Positions 1-11,372 of a stretch of 32,388 nucleotides of DNA are shown piece by piece. Where the stretch lies: contig RFSY01000005.1 of the NCBI GenBank assembly GCA_009923805.1, forward strand, positions 1 to 32,388. Reading direction: 5' to 3'. Below the pieces are notes generated by a model that was given only the letters and a program-made list of their open reading frames with translations, had not been told where the DNA came from and made no database searches. A program made the position numbers and the translations under genes. Source of the DNA: Actinomycetota bacterium. Lineage in GTDB: Bacteria > Actinomycetota > Actinomycetes > Nanopelagicales > Nanopelagicaceae. Position 1 is the stretch's first letter, and the number at the start of each line of letters is the position of its first letter.

Positions 1-905
1 ACTTCATCACCGGTTACCTTAACGAGCGCTTCAGGACTTGAACCCACTACCTCATAGCCATCTTCAAATCGAAATAGGTACATGTATGGGCTTGGATTGT
101 TCAGTCGCAACATGCGATATACATCTAGGGCATCAGCTTGGCATGGTGTTGAAAATCTCTGCGAAAGAACTATCTGGAATGCTTCGCCTGCTCGAATCTC
201 TTCCTTAGCAATTTCAACCTTTGCCTTATATTCCACTTCAGTCATATTTCGTTCAAAAGTCGGTTTAGATTTCGAAGGTAGCGCAGATACATCCCCAGGA
301 ATAGAAGTGAGTAGTTCATTTTGCATCCGATCAAGCCGCGTGAGCGCATCGTGATATGACTCGTCAATTCGCTCATCAGAACCATCCCAATTGATGGCAT
401 TTGCAATCAATGTGATGGTGCCATCGCTGTGATCCATCACCGCCAGATCACTGGTGAGCATGAAGGAGATTTCCGGAAGATTAATATCTTTCTTAGCAAC
501 GTGTGGAAGTTTCTCTAAACGTCGAACTGCGTCATATCCCATATATCCCACGAGCCCACCTGTCAGTGTCGGAAGACCAGCAATACGTGGAGATTTAAGG
601 TGCGCAACGCTGTGGCGCAAAGCAGTCAGTGGATCCATTCCAACTGGAACGCCAGCAGGTGGTTTACCAATCCAGACTGCAACGCCATCTTTTTCAGTGA
701 GAGTTGTCTGGCTCTGAGCTCCGATAAATGAATATCGCGACCAGGCTCCCCCATGCTCTGCAGATTCAAGAAGAAATGTACCGGCGCGATTCTTAGCCAA
801 TTTCTTATATACATTCAGTGGAGTTTCACCATCGGCTAAAAGAGTGCGATAGACGGGGATGACATTGTTGCTCTTCGCGAATTCGCGAAACTCTTCAATC
901 TTCAC
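1..905 (-). CDS. trpE: Anthranilate synthase component I (TrpE), 3' end truncated by window edge
   Basis: Minus-strand translation from a GTG at 905..903: [62 protein letters not shown]...[19 protein letters not shown]...[16 protein letters not shown]...[32 protein letters not shown], typical TrpE motifs. Not in the ORF track, presumably because it runs off the edge. The start overlaps the hisI stop (GTGA). Confidence 0.93.
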   Translation of the reverse strand, partial: MKIEEFREFAKSNNVIPVYRTLLADGETPLNVYKKLAKNRAGTFLLESAEHGGAWSRYSFIGAQSQTTLTEKDGVAVWIGKPPAGVPVGMDPLTALRHSVAHLKSPRIAGLPTLTGGLVGYMGYDAVRRLEKLPHVAKKDINLPEISFMLTSDLAVMDHSDGTITLIANAINWDGSDERIDESYHDALTRLDRMQNELLTSIPGDVSALPSKSKPTFERNMTEVEYKAKVEIAKEEIRAGEAFQIVLSQRFSTPCQADALDVYRMLRLNNPSPYMYLFRFEDGYEVVGSSPEALVKVTGDE

Positions 906-1246
906 TTCATGTCACCAATTGTTCTATGAAAGCAAGATCGGTCACCGGTGTGGCAGGCTGCACCAATTTGTTCAACTTTAAGCAGTAGTGAATCTCCATC
1001 ACAATCTAATGAAATGGAATGTACAAATTGCGTGTGTCCAGAAGTTTCACCCTTTACCCAGAGTTCATTTCGGCTCCGTGAGAAATAAGTTGCTTTGCCG
1101 GTCTCTATAGTCATGGCCAGTGATTGCGCATTCATGTAAGCCAACATCAATACCTCAAGAGAGTCTTTATCTTGAGCAATCGCTGGAATCAGAACACCTG
1201 GGTCTTTGAGGAGCGCAGCAATTTCAGGGGAAAGTTGTTCGCTCAT
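902..1246 (-). CDS. hisI: Phosphoribosyl-AMP cyclohydrolase (HisI)
   Basis: ORF 114 aa; motifs [42 protein letters not shown] and [11 protein letters not shown]. Confidence 0.97.
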   Translation of the reverse strand: MSEQLSPEIAALLKDPGVLIPAIAQDKDSLEVLMLAYMNAQSLAMTIETGKATYFSRSRNELWVKGETSGHTQFVHSISLDCDGDSLLLKVEQIGAACHTGDRSCFHRTIGDMK

Positions 1247-1260
1247 GTGCCTATTCTGCC

Positions 1261-2034
1261 TTACGCCAGATGTGCGTTGCGCACTGAATAATTGTGGGCG
1301 CCGAGGTACTTCTTCACATCGCCTATGCGATGCACGCCAAAGTGGAAGACGCTAGCTGCCAAGAGTGCATCTGCGCCAGCATCAAGGGCTGCGCTGAAAT
1401 CTTCCAATGTTCCGGCTCCGCCACTTGCAATCAATGGCACTTGGGAAACGGCACGGACGGCCTTAATCATCCCGATGTCATATCCGGCGCGAGTTCCATC
1501 TGCATCCATAGAGTTCAAGAGAATCTCACCGACTCCAAGTGCACACGCTCTTTCAACCCAAGCAAGTGCATCTAGTCCAGCGCTGTTGCGGCCACCATGA
1601 GTTGTTACCTCAAATCCAGAATCAGTTCGGGCACGTCTTGCGTCGATTGAAATCACCAACACTTGCGAGCCAAAGCGATCGGCAATCTCTGCAATAAGTT
1701 CTGGGCGATCAATCGCTGCTGTGTTAATACTTACCTTATCTGCACCTGCTCGTAAAAGTCTGTCAACATCTTCAACGGAGCGAATTCCACCACCGACTGT
1801 GAGTGGGATAAAAACCTGTTCCGCTGTTTTACGAACAACATCTAACGTTGTTTCGCGACCTGCAACACTTGCCGAAATATCAAGAAAGGTAAGTTCATCG
1901 GCGCCCTCAGCATCATAAAGAGATGCCATCTCCACGGGATCGCCAGCATCGACTAAATTGGTAAAATTCACACCTTTGACAACGCGGCCATCGGTAACAT
2001 CCAGACACGGAATTATACGAACTGAGAGAGTCAT
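1261..2034 (-). CDS. hisF: Imidazole glycerol phosphate synthase cyclase subunit (HisF)
   Basis: [37 protein letters not shown]...[27 protein letters not shown]...ISIDARR. The ORF-track start at 2202 is an N-terminal over-extension into hisA; the real ATG at 2034..2032 overlaps the hisA stop (ATGA). Confidence 0.96.
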   Translation of the reverse strand: MTLSVRIIPCLDVTDGRVVKGVNFTNLVDAGDPVEMASLYDAEGADELTFLDISASVAGRETTLDVVRKTAEQVFIPLTVGGGIRSVEDVDRLLRAGADKVSINTAAIDRPELIAEIADRFGSQVLVISIDARRARTDSGFEVTTHGGRNSAGLDALAWVERACALGVGEILLNSMDADGTRAGYDIGMIKAVRAVSQVPLIASGGAGTLEDFSAALDAGADALLAASVFHFGVHRIGDVKKYLGAHNYSVRNAHLA

Positions 2035-2756
2035 GGTCGGGTTAATCCAATTGCTTCTTGAAGAGTGAACGCACCTGCATAAAGCGCTTTGCCAACAATC
2101 GCACCCTCCACACCTATTCCATTGAGTGCGATAAGAGCTGCGATATCGGCAAGAGATGAGATTCCACCGGATGCAACAACTGGTTTCTTTGTCACAGCGC
2201 ATACCTCTTTGAGCAATGTGAGGTTTGGACCTTGCAGCGTTCCATCTTTAGTTACATCGGTAAGAACATAACGTGCACAGCCATCGCGTTCTAAACGCTC
2301 GATTGTTTCAAAGAGATCTCCACCATCTTTGGTCCATCCGCGAGCTGCCAGCACATGTCCGCGAACGTCAAGACCAACAGCGATGCGATCGCCATGTTGG
2401 GCGATAACTTTCGCAGTCCAATCAGGATTTTCAAGAGCAGCTGTCCCGAGATTGACTCGAGTACATCCTGTTGCAAGTGCGCGAGCCAGTGATTCATCAT
2501 CACGAATTCCACCAGAGAGTTCAACTTTAATATCGAGCATGCCAACAACTTCAGCAAGTTGCGCACTATTTTCACCGAGCCCAAATGCTGCATCTAAATC
2601 AACAAGGTGCAACCACTCCGCTCCGGCTGCTTGAAATTCAAGTGCCACCTCGAGCGGATTTCCATATGCAGTCTCGGCGGAGAGTTCGCCCTGAACTAGT
2701 CGAACAGCGCGACCGTCTTTGACATCGACTGCAGGTAGAAGTTCCAGGTAACTCAT
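2031..2756 (-). CDS. priA: HisA isomerase, probably the actinobacterial bifunctional PriA (HisA/TrpF) type
   Basis: [39 protein letters not shown]...[32 protein letters not shown]...[21 protein letters not shown]...SGGISSL; resembles actinobacterial PriA, including the ARGW segment. Confidence 0.9.
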   Translation of the reverse strand: MSYLELLPAVDVKDGRAVRLVQGELSAETAYGNPLEVALEFQAAGAEWLHLVDLDAAFGLGENSAQLAEVVGMLDIKVELSGGIRDDESLARALATGCTRVNLGTAALENPDWTAKVIAQHGDRIAVGLDVRGHVLAARGWTKDGGDLFETIERLERDGCARYVLTDVTKDGTLQGPNLTLLKEVCAVTKKPVVASGGISSLADIAALIALNGIGVEGAIVGKALYAGAFTLQEAIGLTRP

Positions 2757-3346
2757 AATGTATTACTCCAATTCTTAATCAGATGTAAGCCCGCTGCGCC
2801 AGATTTCTCAGGATGAAATTGTGTCGCTGCAATTACTCCATCTTCAACTGCCGCCAAAAATTTCTCACCGTATTCTGCAAAAGTGGGGTGAGCTCCGACT
2901 GAATCCTTCACGGCATAGGAGTGAACAAAGTAGAAAGATTGATCTTCTACTCCCGAAAAGAGCACGCTTCCAGTTGCAGATGAAACAGTATTCCATCCCA
3001 TGTGGGGCAAAATTGGGGCAGTTAATTTCTCGACTGTTGCATTCCACACTCCGACACCTTCGTGCGCACCATGTTCAACGCCGTGTGCAAAAAGAATCTG
3101 CATTCCAACGCAAATTCCCAACGTTGGTCTCTTAGCTGCAATTCTTTCGCGAACAATCTGATCACCACGCACCGAGATGAGTCCTTGCATGCAGGAAGCA
3201 AAGGCACCTACTCCAGGAACAACTAAACCATCTGCGTTGAGAGCAACGTGATAATCAGAGGTAATAACTACTTCATGGCCAGAAGTTTCAAATGCTCGTT
3301 GGGCAGATCGAAGATTTCCAGACCCGTAATCAAGAATTGCAATCAC
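2753..3346 (-). CDS. hisH: Imidazole glycerol phosphate synthase glutamine amidotransferase subunit (HisH)
   Basis: [20 protein letters not shown]...[11 protein letters not shown]...[10 protein letters not shown] catalytic triad motifs. Confidence 0.97.
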   Translation of the reverse strand: MIAILDYGSGNLRSAQRAFETSGHEVVITSDYHVALNADGLVVPGVGAFASCMQGLISVRGDQIVRERIAAKRPTLGICVGMQILFAHGVEHGAHEGVGVWNATVEKLTAPILPHMGWNTVSSATGSVLFSGVEDQSFYFVHSYAVKDSVGAHPTFAEYGEKFLAAVEDGVIAATQFHPEKSGAAGLHLIKNWSNTL

Positions 3347-3350
3347 GAAT

Positions 3351-3953
3351 CTAGAGTGAGCCCTTTGTTGAAGGAATTCCGACTACCTTTGAATCGATTG
3401 CAACTGCATCTCGTAATGCACGAGCAACTGCCTTGAATTGAGCTTCAAATACGTGGTGGGCATTTCTGCCTTCAAGAACCCGCACATGCAGTGCGATACG
3501 AGCTTCTGCCACAATTGATTCCCAGATGTGTTTTCCAAGAGTTGTATCAAAAGTTCCGATTAATTCAACGATTTCTGGTTGACGGTGTACTAAATACGGG
3601 CGGCCAGATAGATCAACCGCTGCTTGAACCAAAACTTCATCTAGAGGAACCATCGCATCACCAAAACGACGAATGCCTGCTTTGTCGCCAAGTGCTTCGC
3701 GAAGTGCTTGGCCAAATGCCAAGGAAGTATCTTCAACTGTGTGGTGTGAATCCACATCAACATCTCCCGAGGTCTTTACTGTCAGATTAAAGCCAGAGTG
3801 CTTACCAAGTTGAGACAACATATGATCGAAGAATGGAACGCCGGTATCAACTGATATCTCACCAGAACCATCGAGATTAAGTTCTACCAGGACACTTGAT
3901 TCCTTTGTTGATCGTTCTACGCGAGCTGTTCTCATTTTCATACTCCCAGGCAT
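3351..3953 (-). CDS. hisB: Imidazoleglycerol-phosphate dehydratase (HisB)
   Basis: [50 protein letters not shown]...[17 protein letters not shown]. The start may be the internal ATG (MKMRTARV) about 12 nt downstream. Confidence 0.97.
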   Translation of the reverse strand: MPGSMKMRTARVERSTKESSVLVELNLDGSGEISVDTGVPFFDHMLSQLGKHSGFNLTVKTSGDVDVDSHHTVEDTSLAFGQALREALGDKAGIRRFGDAMVPLDEVLVQAAVDLSGRPYLVHRQPEIVELIGTFDTTLGKHIWESIVAEARIALHVRVLEGRNAHHVFEAQFKAVARALRDAVAIDSKVVGIPSTKGSL

Positions 3954-5029
3954 GCCGTTAGTGAATCGATAAACTTCTTATTTTCAGCTTCATTGCCAAT
4001 GGTGACTCTTAGGTGACCTAATAATCCCACATCTCTAATCAGAACTCCCCTATCGAGCATCGATTGCCATAATTGCGCAGCTGGAGCTGTGAAGCCAGTG
4101 AAGAGTAGAAAGTTGGCGCTGCTGGGCAGAACTGTGAGGCCAAGTGCGCGAAGGTCTTGCGCCATGTGATCTCGCGCCATGCGAATCTGTGCAACAGTCC
4201 CAAGTAGTTCCTCACTGAAGTCTAAAGCGACCTCTGCCGCAGCTTGAGTGAGTGCGCTCAAGTGATACGGCAAGCGAACCAAGAACATTGCATCAATCAC
4301 TGCAGGATTGGCGATGAGGTAACCCAAACGGGCACCTGCAAATGCAAAGGCTTTGCTCATCGTGCGTATGACGACAATGTGTGGGTACTTCTCGATAAGG
4401 GTTACCGCCGAAACTTCATCCGAAAACTCAGCGTATGCCTCATCTATAACCAGAAGTCCTTGCGTCGACTCAGCAAGCTTAATGATCTCTGTCAAGGTAA
4501 TTGATGATCCAGTTGGATTATTTGGGGTAGTCACAAAAGTCAGAGTTGGTTGGGCAGATCTAATCTGCTCAATTGCGCTATCGATATCTAGCGAAAAATC
4601 TGCGCGGCGCGTGCCGTTTATCCATTGCACCTGAGTTGTCTTTGCAATGAGCGGGTGCATCGAATATGAAGGAGTAAAGCCAATTACTGGACCAGATCCA
4701 AATGCCATAAATAAGGATTGAATAATTTCATTACTGCCATTTGCTGCCCAGACATTCGAGGATGTAAATGCAGTACCTGAAAGCGTATTGATGAAAGCCG
4801 CCAATTTCTCACGAAGAACAACTGCATCTCTATCTGGGTAGCGATTGAGGTTTTGAGAGACTTGCTTTACACGATCTGAAATAGCTTGAGCAAGTTGCAG
4901 AGATGGCGCATATGGATTCTCGTTGGTATTCATCACTGCATCTGCAGGAAGTTGCGGTGCACCATATGGTGAAAGCTCACGAAGATTGGTACGAAGGGGC
5001 AGCCAATTCGGCCAATTCTGCGCGGTCAT
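3938..5029 (-). CDS. hisC: Histidinol-phosphate aminotransferase (HisC)
   Basis: PLP aminotransferase fold type [56 protein letters not shown]; located between hisD and hisB. Confidence 0.95.
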   Translation of the reverse strand: MTAQNWPNWLPLRTNLRELSPYGAPQLPADAVMNTNENPYAPSLQLAQAISDRVKQVSQNLNRYPDRDAVVLREKLAAFINTLSGTAFTSSNVWAANGSNEIIQSLFMAFGSGPVIGFTPSYSMHPLIAKTTQVQWINGTRRADFSLDIDSAIEQIRSAQPTLTFVTTPNNPTGSSITLTEIIKLAESTQGLLVIDEAYAEFSDEVSAVTLIEKYPHIVVIRTMSKAFAFAGARLGYLIANPAVIDAMFLVRLPYHLSALTQAAAEVALDFSEELLGTVAQIRMARDHMAQDLRALGLTVLPSSANFLLFTGFTAPAAQLWQSMLDRGVLIRDVGLLGHLRVTIGNEAENKKFIDSLTACLGV

Positions 5030-6333
5030 AAATTCTCCAAACGCGCAGACATTGCTTCTCCGTGTGCTGGAAGATCCTCTGAATTGGCCAAGGTAATTAC
5101 TGTTTGCGCAATATCAACAAAGGCTTTCTTGTCATAGTTGATGAAGTGAAGTCCCTTAAGAAATGTTTGCACTGAAAGTCCACTGCTGTGACATGCGCAC
5201 CCACCTGTAGGTAGGACGTGATTTGAACCAGCCGAATAATCTCCCAGTGAGACTGGTGAAAAACGTCCGATAAAAACTGCGCCAGCATTACGAATCTTTG
5301 AGGCATCGCGTTCAGCGTTAGCCGTTTGAATTTCCAAGTGCTCCGCCGCATATGCATTCACAACATCGATTCCTTGTTCAACTGAATCAACGAGGGCAAT
5401 TGCAGATTGAATTCCTGAAAGGGCGGTACGAATTCGTTCTGAGTGTCGAGTTTTAGCAACTCGGATTTCGAGTTCTGCGCGAACATCGTGAGCCAATTTC
5501 TCAGAAGTCGTGACAAGAACAGCGGCAGCAATGACATCGTGCTCAGCTTGGCTGATCAGATCAGATGCAACATCTGCCGCTAATGCACTGTCATCGGCGA
5601 GTATTGCGATTTCTGTTGGACCGGCCTCAGAGTCGATTCCGATAATTCCGCGAAGTGCACGTTTTGCTGCAGCGACATAAATATTTCCAGGTCCTGTCAC
5701 CAAATCGCACTTAAGACAAACACCTTGCATGCCATAAGCAAAGAGTGCGATTGCTTGAGCGCCACCGATTGCATAAACCTCAGTGATGCCAAGCAGCGCA
5801 CACGTGGCCAAGATTGTTGGGTGAGGAAAACCACCAAATTCTTTCTGCGGAGGTGAGGCAACCGCGATGCTCTGCACCTTCGCAATTTGTGCAGGGATCA
5901 CATTCATCATCACGCTACTTGGATAAACAGCGCGACCCCCTGGAACGTACAGCCCCACCCGATCAACTGGAATCCATCTTTCGGTGACAACGCCACCATC
6001 GACTACCTTCGTCGTTTTATCAACGCGTACCTGATCGTTATGTACCGTTCTGATGCGCGCCATCGAAGTTTCCAGGGCGGTGCGAATCTTTGGGTCAAGT
6101 TCATTAAGTGCTGTATCTATAACTTCTTGAGGGACTCGAATAGCCGGCGGAGTTACTCCATCAAATTCTGTGGCAAGTGCGATGAGGTCTGATTCTTTAC
6201 CTTCTCGCACTCTCTTAAGGATTGGTTCAATAGCAACCATCGCTGATGCGACATCGAGCGTTGCGCGTGGAAGAAGAGCTTGGTAGCCAGCCTTATCTAA
6301 GGACTTTCCACGAAGGTCGAGAGAACGAATCAC
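5026..6333 (-). CDS. hisD: Histidinol dehydrogenase (HisD)
   Basis: 435 aa; [75 protein letters not shown]. Confidence 0.97.
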   Translation of the reverse strand: MIRSLDLRGKSLDKAGYQALLPRATLDVASAMVAIEPILKRVREGKESDLIALATEFDGVTPPAIRVPQEVIDTALNELDPKIRTALETSMARIRTVHNDQVRVDKTTKVVDGGVVTERWIPVDRVGLYVPGGRAVYPSSVMMNVIPAQIAKVQSIAVASPPQKEFGGFPHPTILATCALLGITEVYAIGGAQAIALFAYGMQGVCLKCDLVTGPGNIYVAAAKRALRGIIGIDSEAGPTEIAILADDSALAADVASDLISQAEHDVIAAAVLVTTSEKLAHDVRAELEIRVAKTRHSERIRTALSGIQSAIALVDSVEQGIDVVNAYAAEHLEIQTANAERDASKIRNAGAVFIGRFSPVSLGDYSAGSNHVLPTGGCACHSSGLSVQTFLKGLHFINYDKKAFVDIAQTVITLANSEDLPAHGEAMSARLENL

Positions 6334-6387
6334 CTGCTTATTCTACTTTGACACTGCAGTGCGATGAGACCTATTTTTGCCAAAGGC

Positions 6388-9300
6388 TTAAATGCGCACG
6401 AGGCAATCTGGCCCCAATATCGCTTTCAGGTCGGCGCTCAAACTCGGTGATGAAGTTACAAGTGCGTCAATTTTAAGAGTTGTTGACTTCTCTTGATCAA
6501 TTACCTGCAGATGCACTTCTCGTTTTCCAGGATGAGATCGCAAAATCTCTTTCATTCTCTCAACGATAGGCGGCGTCACTTGCGCCGCTGGAAGTGAGAT
6601 TAATAGCGGACCAGTGGGAGCGGCCGTGACATCGGGCATCTTCATTTCTAGTGCGGTAAATCTCACTTGCTCGTCAGTGCGCGAGAATCGCCCACGCACT
6701 ACAACAACGCGATCTTCGGTCAATGACAGTGCATATTGATTGTAAGTATTTGAGAAGAAGAGGACTTCAATAGCGCCTTCTAAATCTTCGACGTTGACGA
6801 CAGCCCAGGATGCACCTTGCCGAGAAACTTTTCTCTGAATTCCGGTGACCAGTCCCCCGATTGTGACAATGCCATCTTCGGGACCATCCTCAAGCAGTTG
6901 GCTAATGGACATATCTGTATGTGATCGAAGAACATGCTCAACGCCGAGCAATGGATGATCTGAGACATAGAGCCCCAACATTTCGCGTTCAAATGTCAGA
7001 AGAGTTGATTTATCCCACTCGGTATCGGGTATCTCAATATCAAGGCCGGCAACTTGGGTTATTGAATCTCCACCAAAAAGATCAAATTGCCCGATTGCTT
7101 CCGCACGCTTTGTTTCGATGACTGAATCGATAGCTTCCAAATGGATAGCCATCAAACCCTTACGTGGATGGTTAAGGGAATCAAATGCGCCGGCCTTAAC
7201 AAGGGATTCAATAGTTTTCTTATTGCAGACATTGGCATCTACCTTTGCCAGAAAATTACCAAATGAAGTGAAGTCGCCCTTCGTTGCGCGCGAACTCTTA
7301 ATCGATGCAACTACGCCTTCGCCCACATTGCGAATAGCGGCTAGTCCAAAGCGAATATCTTTTCCACGAGGCGTGTATTCGGCATCTGATTCATTCACAT
7401 CTGGAGGTAGAACTTTGATGCCCATGCGTCGACATTCCGAAAGATATAAAGCGGATTTATCTTTATCATCACGCACACTGGTAAGCAGTGCCGCCATATA
7501 TTCAGTAGGGAAATTAGCCTTCAAATATCCAGTCCAGAACGAAACGACTCCGTAGCCAGCGCTGTGTGCTCGGTTAAATGCATAATCCGAGAACGGAATC
7601 AGAACTTCCCAAAGGCGTTTGATAGCAGCAACGGAGAAGCCATTTGCTTTCATGCCTGCTTCGAAGGGTATGTACTCTTTATCGAGAATCTCTTTATTCT
7701 TCTTACCCATCGCCTTACGCAAAAGATCTGCACGACCAAGTGTGAAGCCAGCAACTTTCTGGGCGATAGCCATTACCTGTTCTTGATAAACGATAAGCCC
7801 GTATGTATCACCAAGAATTTCTTGGAGCGCATCTGAAAGTTCTGGGTGAATCGGTTCAACTGGTTTGCGACCATTCTTACGATCTGCATAGTTATTGTGT
7901 GCATTTTCGCCCATTGGACCAGGTCGATAGAGTGCAATCACAGCAGAGATATCGGCGAAAGAATCTGGCGCCATATTGCGAAGTAGTGCGCGAATGGGAC
8001 CGCTATCAAGTTGGAAAACACCCAAGGTGTCTCCGCGAGATAGCAGCTCAAAGGTTTTTTGATCACTCAGTGGTAAATCCTCAAGCACAACATCAATATT
8101 CTGATTGGCTTTGATGTTCAAGAGCGCATCGTCCAGAACGGAGAGATTGCGCAGTCCAAGGAAATCCATCTTGAGCAACCCTGTCGATTCGCAGGCTCCC
8201 ATATCGAATTGAGTAATAATCGCACCATCTGCTTCACGACGATGAATAGGAATTACATCAAGAAGTGGTTCACGAGAAAGAATTACCCCCGCGGCGTGCA
8301 CGCCCCACTGTCGCTTAAGTCCCTCTAAGCCTTTTGCTAAATCGACTACTCGCTTGGAGTCAGGATCTGTTTCGTAGAGTTGTCTAAACTCTCCGGCTTC
8401 ACCATGGCGAGTATCTTTACTATCAAAGATTCCGGAAAGGGTGATGTCCTTGCCCATCACTGATGGCGGAAGTGCCTTCGTTAATTTCTCACCAATTGCA
8501 TATGGGTATCCAAGTACGCGGGTCGCATCTTTAATCGATTGTTTAGATTTAATAGTTCCGTAAGTAATGATCTGCGCAACTCGATCCTCTCCATATTTTT
8601 CAGTGGCATATCGAATCATTTCAGAACGGCGACGTTCATCGAAGTCGAGGTCGATATCCGGCATAGAGATACGTTCTGGATTGAGGAATCGCTCAAAGAG
8701 AAGTCCATGTTCAATCGGATCAAGTCCGGTGATTCCAAGTGCATATGCAACGAGTGAACCAGCGGCAGAACCACGACCAGGTCCCACACGGATTCCAACT
8801 TTCTTTGCATGGCTTACCAGGTCTGCTACAACAAGGAAGTAGCCAGGAAATCCCATTTTGATCATGACGTCGAGTTCAAAGTTCAAACGAGTGAAATGTT
8901 CTGGTGTTGCCTTATCGCCCATTCGCTCTTGCAGTCCACGTTCAGATTCTTTACGTAGCCATGAGTCTTCTGTTTCAGAGGTAGGAACGCTAAATGCCGG
9001 CAGAAGGTTTTCATTCTCTCGTAATTTCACATTGCAGCGTTCGGCAATGAGAAGAGTGTTATCGCATGCTTCTGGAATCTCTTTAAAGAGCTCGCGCATC
9101 TGCGCAGGAGTCTTGAGATAGAACTCATCATTTTCAAATTTAAATCTCTTTGGGTCAGCCAGGGTTGATCCTGATTGAACGCAGAGGAGTGCTTCATGCG
9201 CAGGGGCATCCTCATGAAATGTGTAATGCAGATCGTTCGTTGCCAGTAAAGGGAGTTTGAGCTCTCTGCCAAGTTTGAGAAGATCAGCCTTTACTCGAGT

Positions 9301-9921
9301 TTCAACATCGATCTGGTGGTCCATCACTTCTAGATAGAAATTGTTCGCCCCGAAGATATCTCGATAATCACTTGCTGCTCGGAGCGCCTCTTTATAATTT
9401 CCCATACGGAGTCTGGTCTGAATTTCACCGCCCGGACAGCCGGTTGTTGCAATCAGCCCATCTGCATAACGAGAGATGAGTTCGCGATCCATGCGTGGCT
9501 TGTAGTAATAACCTTCAAGTGATGCCAGTGAGGAAAGTTTAAAAAGGTTTGAAAGGCCTTGATTGTTCTCGGCCAGGATTGTCATGTGGGTATAAGCACC
9601 GCCACCTGAAACGTCATCTTCGCCACCATCGGCCCATTGCACGCGCTTCTTGTCAAATCTAGATTCCGGTGCAACGTAGGCTTCAATTCCGATGATTGGC
9701 TTAACGCCCGCATTTGTTGCTTGTTTATAAAAATCAAATGCCCCAAATACATTTCCGTGATCTGTCATCGCAATCGCCGGCATTTCTTGGCGAGCAACTT
9801 CTTTTACTAGATCTCCGACGCGCGCAGCACCATCGAGCATCGAGTACTCAGTGTGTACATGCAAATGTACAAATGAGTCTTTCGTCGATGCCCGTGAAGC
9901 TGAAAAATCTTCAGATGACAT
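6388..9921 (-). CDS. dnaE: DNA polymerase III alpha subunit (DnaE1)
   Basis: 1177 aa; PHP motifs HVHTEYSMLDG and MTDHGNVFG, polymerase motifs GPGRGSAAGSLVAYALGIT and PDIDLDFDERRR, C-terminal OB fold. Uninterrupted; no intein seen. Confidence 0.97.
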   Translation of the reverse strand: MSSEDFSASRASTKDSFVHLHVHTEYSMLDGAARVGDLVKEVARQEMPAIAMTDHGNVFGAFDFYKQATNAGVKPIIGIEAYVAPESRFDKKRVQWADGGEDDVSGGGAYTHMTILAENNQGLSNLFKLSSLASLEGYYYKPRMDRELISRYADGLIATTGCPGGEIQTRLRMGNYKEALRAASDYRDIFGANNFYLEVMDHQIDVETRVKADLLKLGRELKLPLLATNDLHYTFHEDAPAHEALLCVQSGSTLADPKRFKFENDEFYLKTPAQMRELFKEIPEACDNTLLIAERCNVKLRENENLLPAFSVPTSETEDSWLRKESERGLQERMGDKATPEHFTRLNFELDVMIKMGFPGYFLVVADLVSHAKKVGIRVGPGRGSAAGSLVAYALGITGLDPIEHGLLFERFLNPERISMPDIDLDFDERRRSEMIRYATEKYGEDRVAQIITYGTIKSKQSIKDATRVLGYPYAIGEKLTKALPPSVMGKDITLSGIFDSKDTRHGEAGEFRQLYETDPDSKRVVDLAKGLEGLKRQWGVHAAGVILSREPLLDVIPIHRREADGAIITQFDMGACESTGLLKMDFLGLRNLSVLDDALLNIKANQNIDVVLEDLPLSDQKTFELLSRGDTLGVFQLDSGPIRALLRNMAPDSFADISAVIALYRPGPMGENAHNNYADRKNGRKPVEPIHPELSDALQEILGDTYGLIVYQEQVMAIAQKVAGFTLGRADLLRKAMGKKNKEILDKEYIPFEAGMKANGFSVAAIKRLWEVLIPFSDYAFNRAHSAGYGVVSFWTGYLKANFPTEYMAALLTSVRDDKDKSALYLSECRRMGIKVLPPDVNESDAEYTPRGKDIRFGLAAIRNVGEGVVASIKSSRATKGDFTSFGNFLAKVDANVCNKKTIESLVKAGAFDSLNHPRKGLMAIHLEAIDSVIETKRAEAIGQFDLFGGDSITQVAGLDIEIPDTEWDKSTLLTFEREMLGLYVSDHPLLGVEHVLRSHTDMSISQLLEDGPEDGIVTIGGLVTGIQRKVSRQGASWAVVNVEDLEGAIEVLFFSNTYNQYALSLTEDRVVVVRGRFSRTDEQVRFTALEMKMPDVTAAPTGPLLISLPAAQVTPPIVERMKEILRSHPGKREVHLQVIDQEKSTTLKIDALVTSSPSLSADLKAILGPDCLVRI

Positions 9922-9940
9922 GGTGGCGCAACATTAGCGC

Positions 9941-10879
9941 CTAAGGCAGTACCGCTTCGGATAGCAACGCCAAAGTTGCTGTGAGGTCTGGCGGATAAGG
10001 CACATGCAAGGTGAGAGGCGTTCCCTGTGTTGGGTGGTTGAAGCGAAGTTCGAGAGCATGAAGCCAAGGTCGAGACATCTTCATTTTTTTACCAAGGACT
10101 GGATCTGCTCCGTATGTCGTATCCCCTACCAATGGATGGCTCAGAGCGGAGAAGTGAACTCGAATTTGATGTGTGCGACCAGTTTCTAACTCGACTTTAA
10201 CAAGTGAGACAGAACGGTAATACTCAATGACTTCATAATGCGTAATACTCTCTTTACCTGTCGCAACAACTGCAAAGCGATGATCTTCTTTAGGATGACG
10301 ATCGATAGGCGCATCGATTGTTCCAGTGGCAGGGTCCATATGACCTTGAACAAGTGCGTGATATGTCTTCTCAACTTCATGATTTCGAAACATTTCTTTC
10401 AATTTCAAATATGCAGCATCGGTCTTTGCAATAATCATGAGACCAGTAGTGCCAGCATCTAATCGATGCACGACGCCTGCACGTTCTGCTGGGCCTGAAG
10501 TTGAAATTGTGTATCCGGCTGCCATCAAAGCACCTACAACTGTTGGTCCCATCCATCCGGGACTGGGATGCGCAGCACATCCAACCGGCTTATCGATAAC
10601 GACTATGTCGTCATCGTTGTAGACCACAGTGAGTCCCTCGAGTGGGGTAAGCGGAATGGGATCTTGATTTACTGGTGCTGGAAGTAAAACTTCAATAACT
10701 TGACCGGATAAGACGCGATCAGATTTTTGCATCGCAATGCCGCCACTTTTTATATCGCCATCATCAAGTAATTTAACGATGGCAGTACGTGAAAGTCCCA
10801 AAACTCTGGTGAGGGCGCTATCGATTCGCTCGCCCGCGACGCCTTCAGGCACACTTAGCGTTCTTAATTCTCGTGTCAT
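9941..10879 (-). CDS. rluD: RluA-family 23S rRNA pseudouridine synthase (RluD-like)
   Basis: S4 domain N-terminus followed by VVHRLDAGTTGLMIIAKT, ETGRTHQIRVHFSALSHPLVGDTTYG. Confidence 0.92.
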   Translation of the reverse strand: MTRELRTLSVPEGVAGERIDSALTRVLGLSRTAIVKLLDDGDIKSGGIAMQKSDRVLSGQVIEVLLPAPVNQDPIPLTPLEGLTVVYNDDDIVVIDKPVGCAAHPSPGWMGPTVVGALMAAGYTISTSGPAERAGVVHRLDAGTTGLMIIAKTDAAYLKLKEMFRNHEVEKTYHALVQGHMDPATGTIDAPIDRHPKEDHRFAVVATGKESITHYEVIEYYRSVSLVKVELETGRTHQIRVHFSALSHPLVGDTTYGADPVLGKKMKMSRPWLHALELRFNHPTQGTPLTLHVPYPPDLTATLALLSEAVLP

Positions 10880-10885
10880 CGGTCG

Positions 10886-11371
10886 CTACCTTACCGCTGT
10901 AGTAGGCGGGATATTTCGCACAGAAAGCACAAAGGCAGTTGTCGCTGCGCTAAAGATTGCGATATCGGCGATATTAAAAATTGGCCAATGCGGAAGTTCA
11001 ATCCAATCAATCACATGTCCAGTCAAGAAGCCGGGTGTGCGGAAAATTCTATCGGTGAGATTTCCCAGGACTCCTCCAAGAAGCAGACCGGCAGTCACCA
11101 ACCAGCCCTGGGAGGTGATTACAGATGCAAAGCGAATAATCGTCACAATCACTGCAATCGCAAGGAGTGAGAAGATAATTGTGAAACCAGTTGCAAAGCT
11201 AAATGCTGCGCCAGAATTTCGAACGAGAGTAAATCGTAGGAGCGAGCCCACTACTTCTTTGGGAGTTGCAGATAAATTACTAATGGCCCACTGTTTCGAG
11301 GCAAAATCAAAGAGCCAAATAGTCCAGGCAGTAAGCCAAATTGAGCGAGCAGGAAATTTGAATCGGCGCAC
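10886..11371 (-). CDS. lspA: Lipoprotein signal peptidase II (LspA)
   Basis: 161 aa membrane protein with DFASKQWA, VRNSGAAFS, GGVLGNLTDRIFR and FNIADIAIF catalytic motifs; GTG start. Confidence 0.95.
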   Translation of the reverse strand: MRRFKFPARSIWLTAWTIWLFDFASKQWAISNLSATPKEVVGSLLRFTLVRNSGAAFSFATGFTIIFSLLAIAVIVTIIRFASVITSQGWLVTAGLLLGGVLGNLTDRIFRTPGFLTGHVIDWIELPHWPIFNIADIAIFSAATTAFVLSVRNIPPTTAVR

Positions 11372-11372
11372 C

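Noticed and set aside
454-717. Plus-strand ORFs at 82-354 and 454-717, minus ORF 626-814
   Set aside because: The minus strand here encodes TrpE in another frame, with clear motifs; these are shadows.
6352-6361. Palindrome CACTGCAGTG in the dnaE-hisD gap
   Set aside because: A 10-bp palindrome is common by chance at this length of sequence; no supporting repeat or known operator match.
6388-9921. Possible intein or split in dnaE
   Set aside because: The reading frame is continuous with normal length (1177 aa) and motif order; no intein splice motifs seen.
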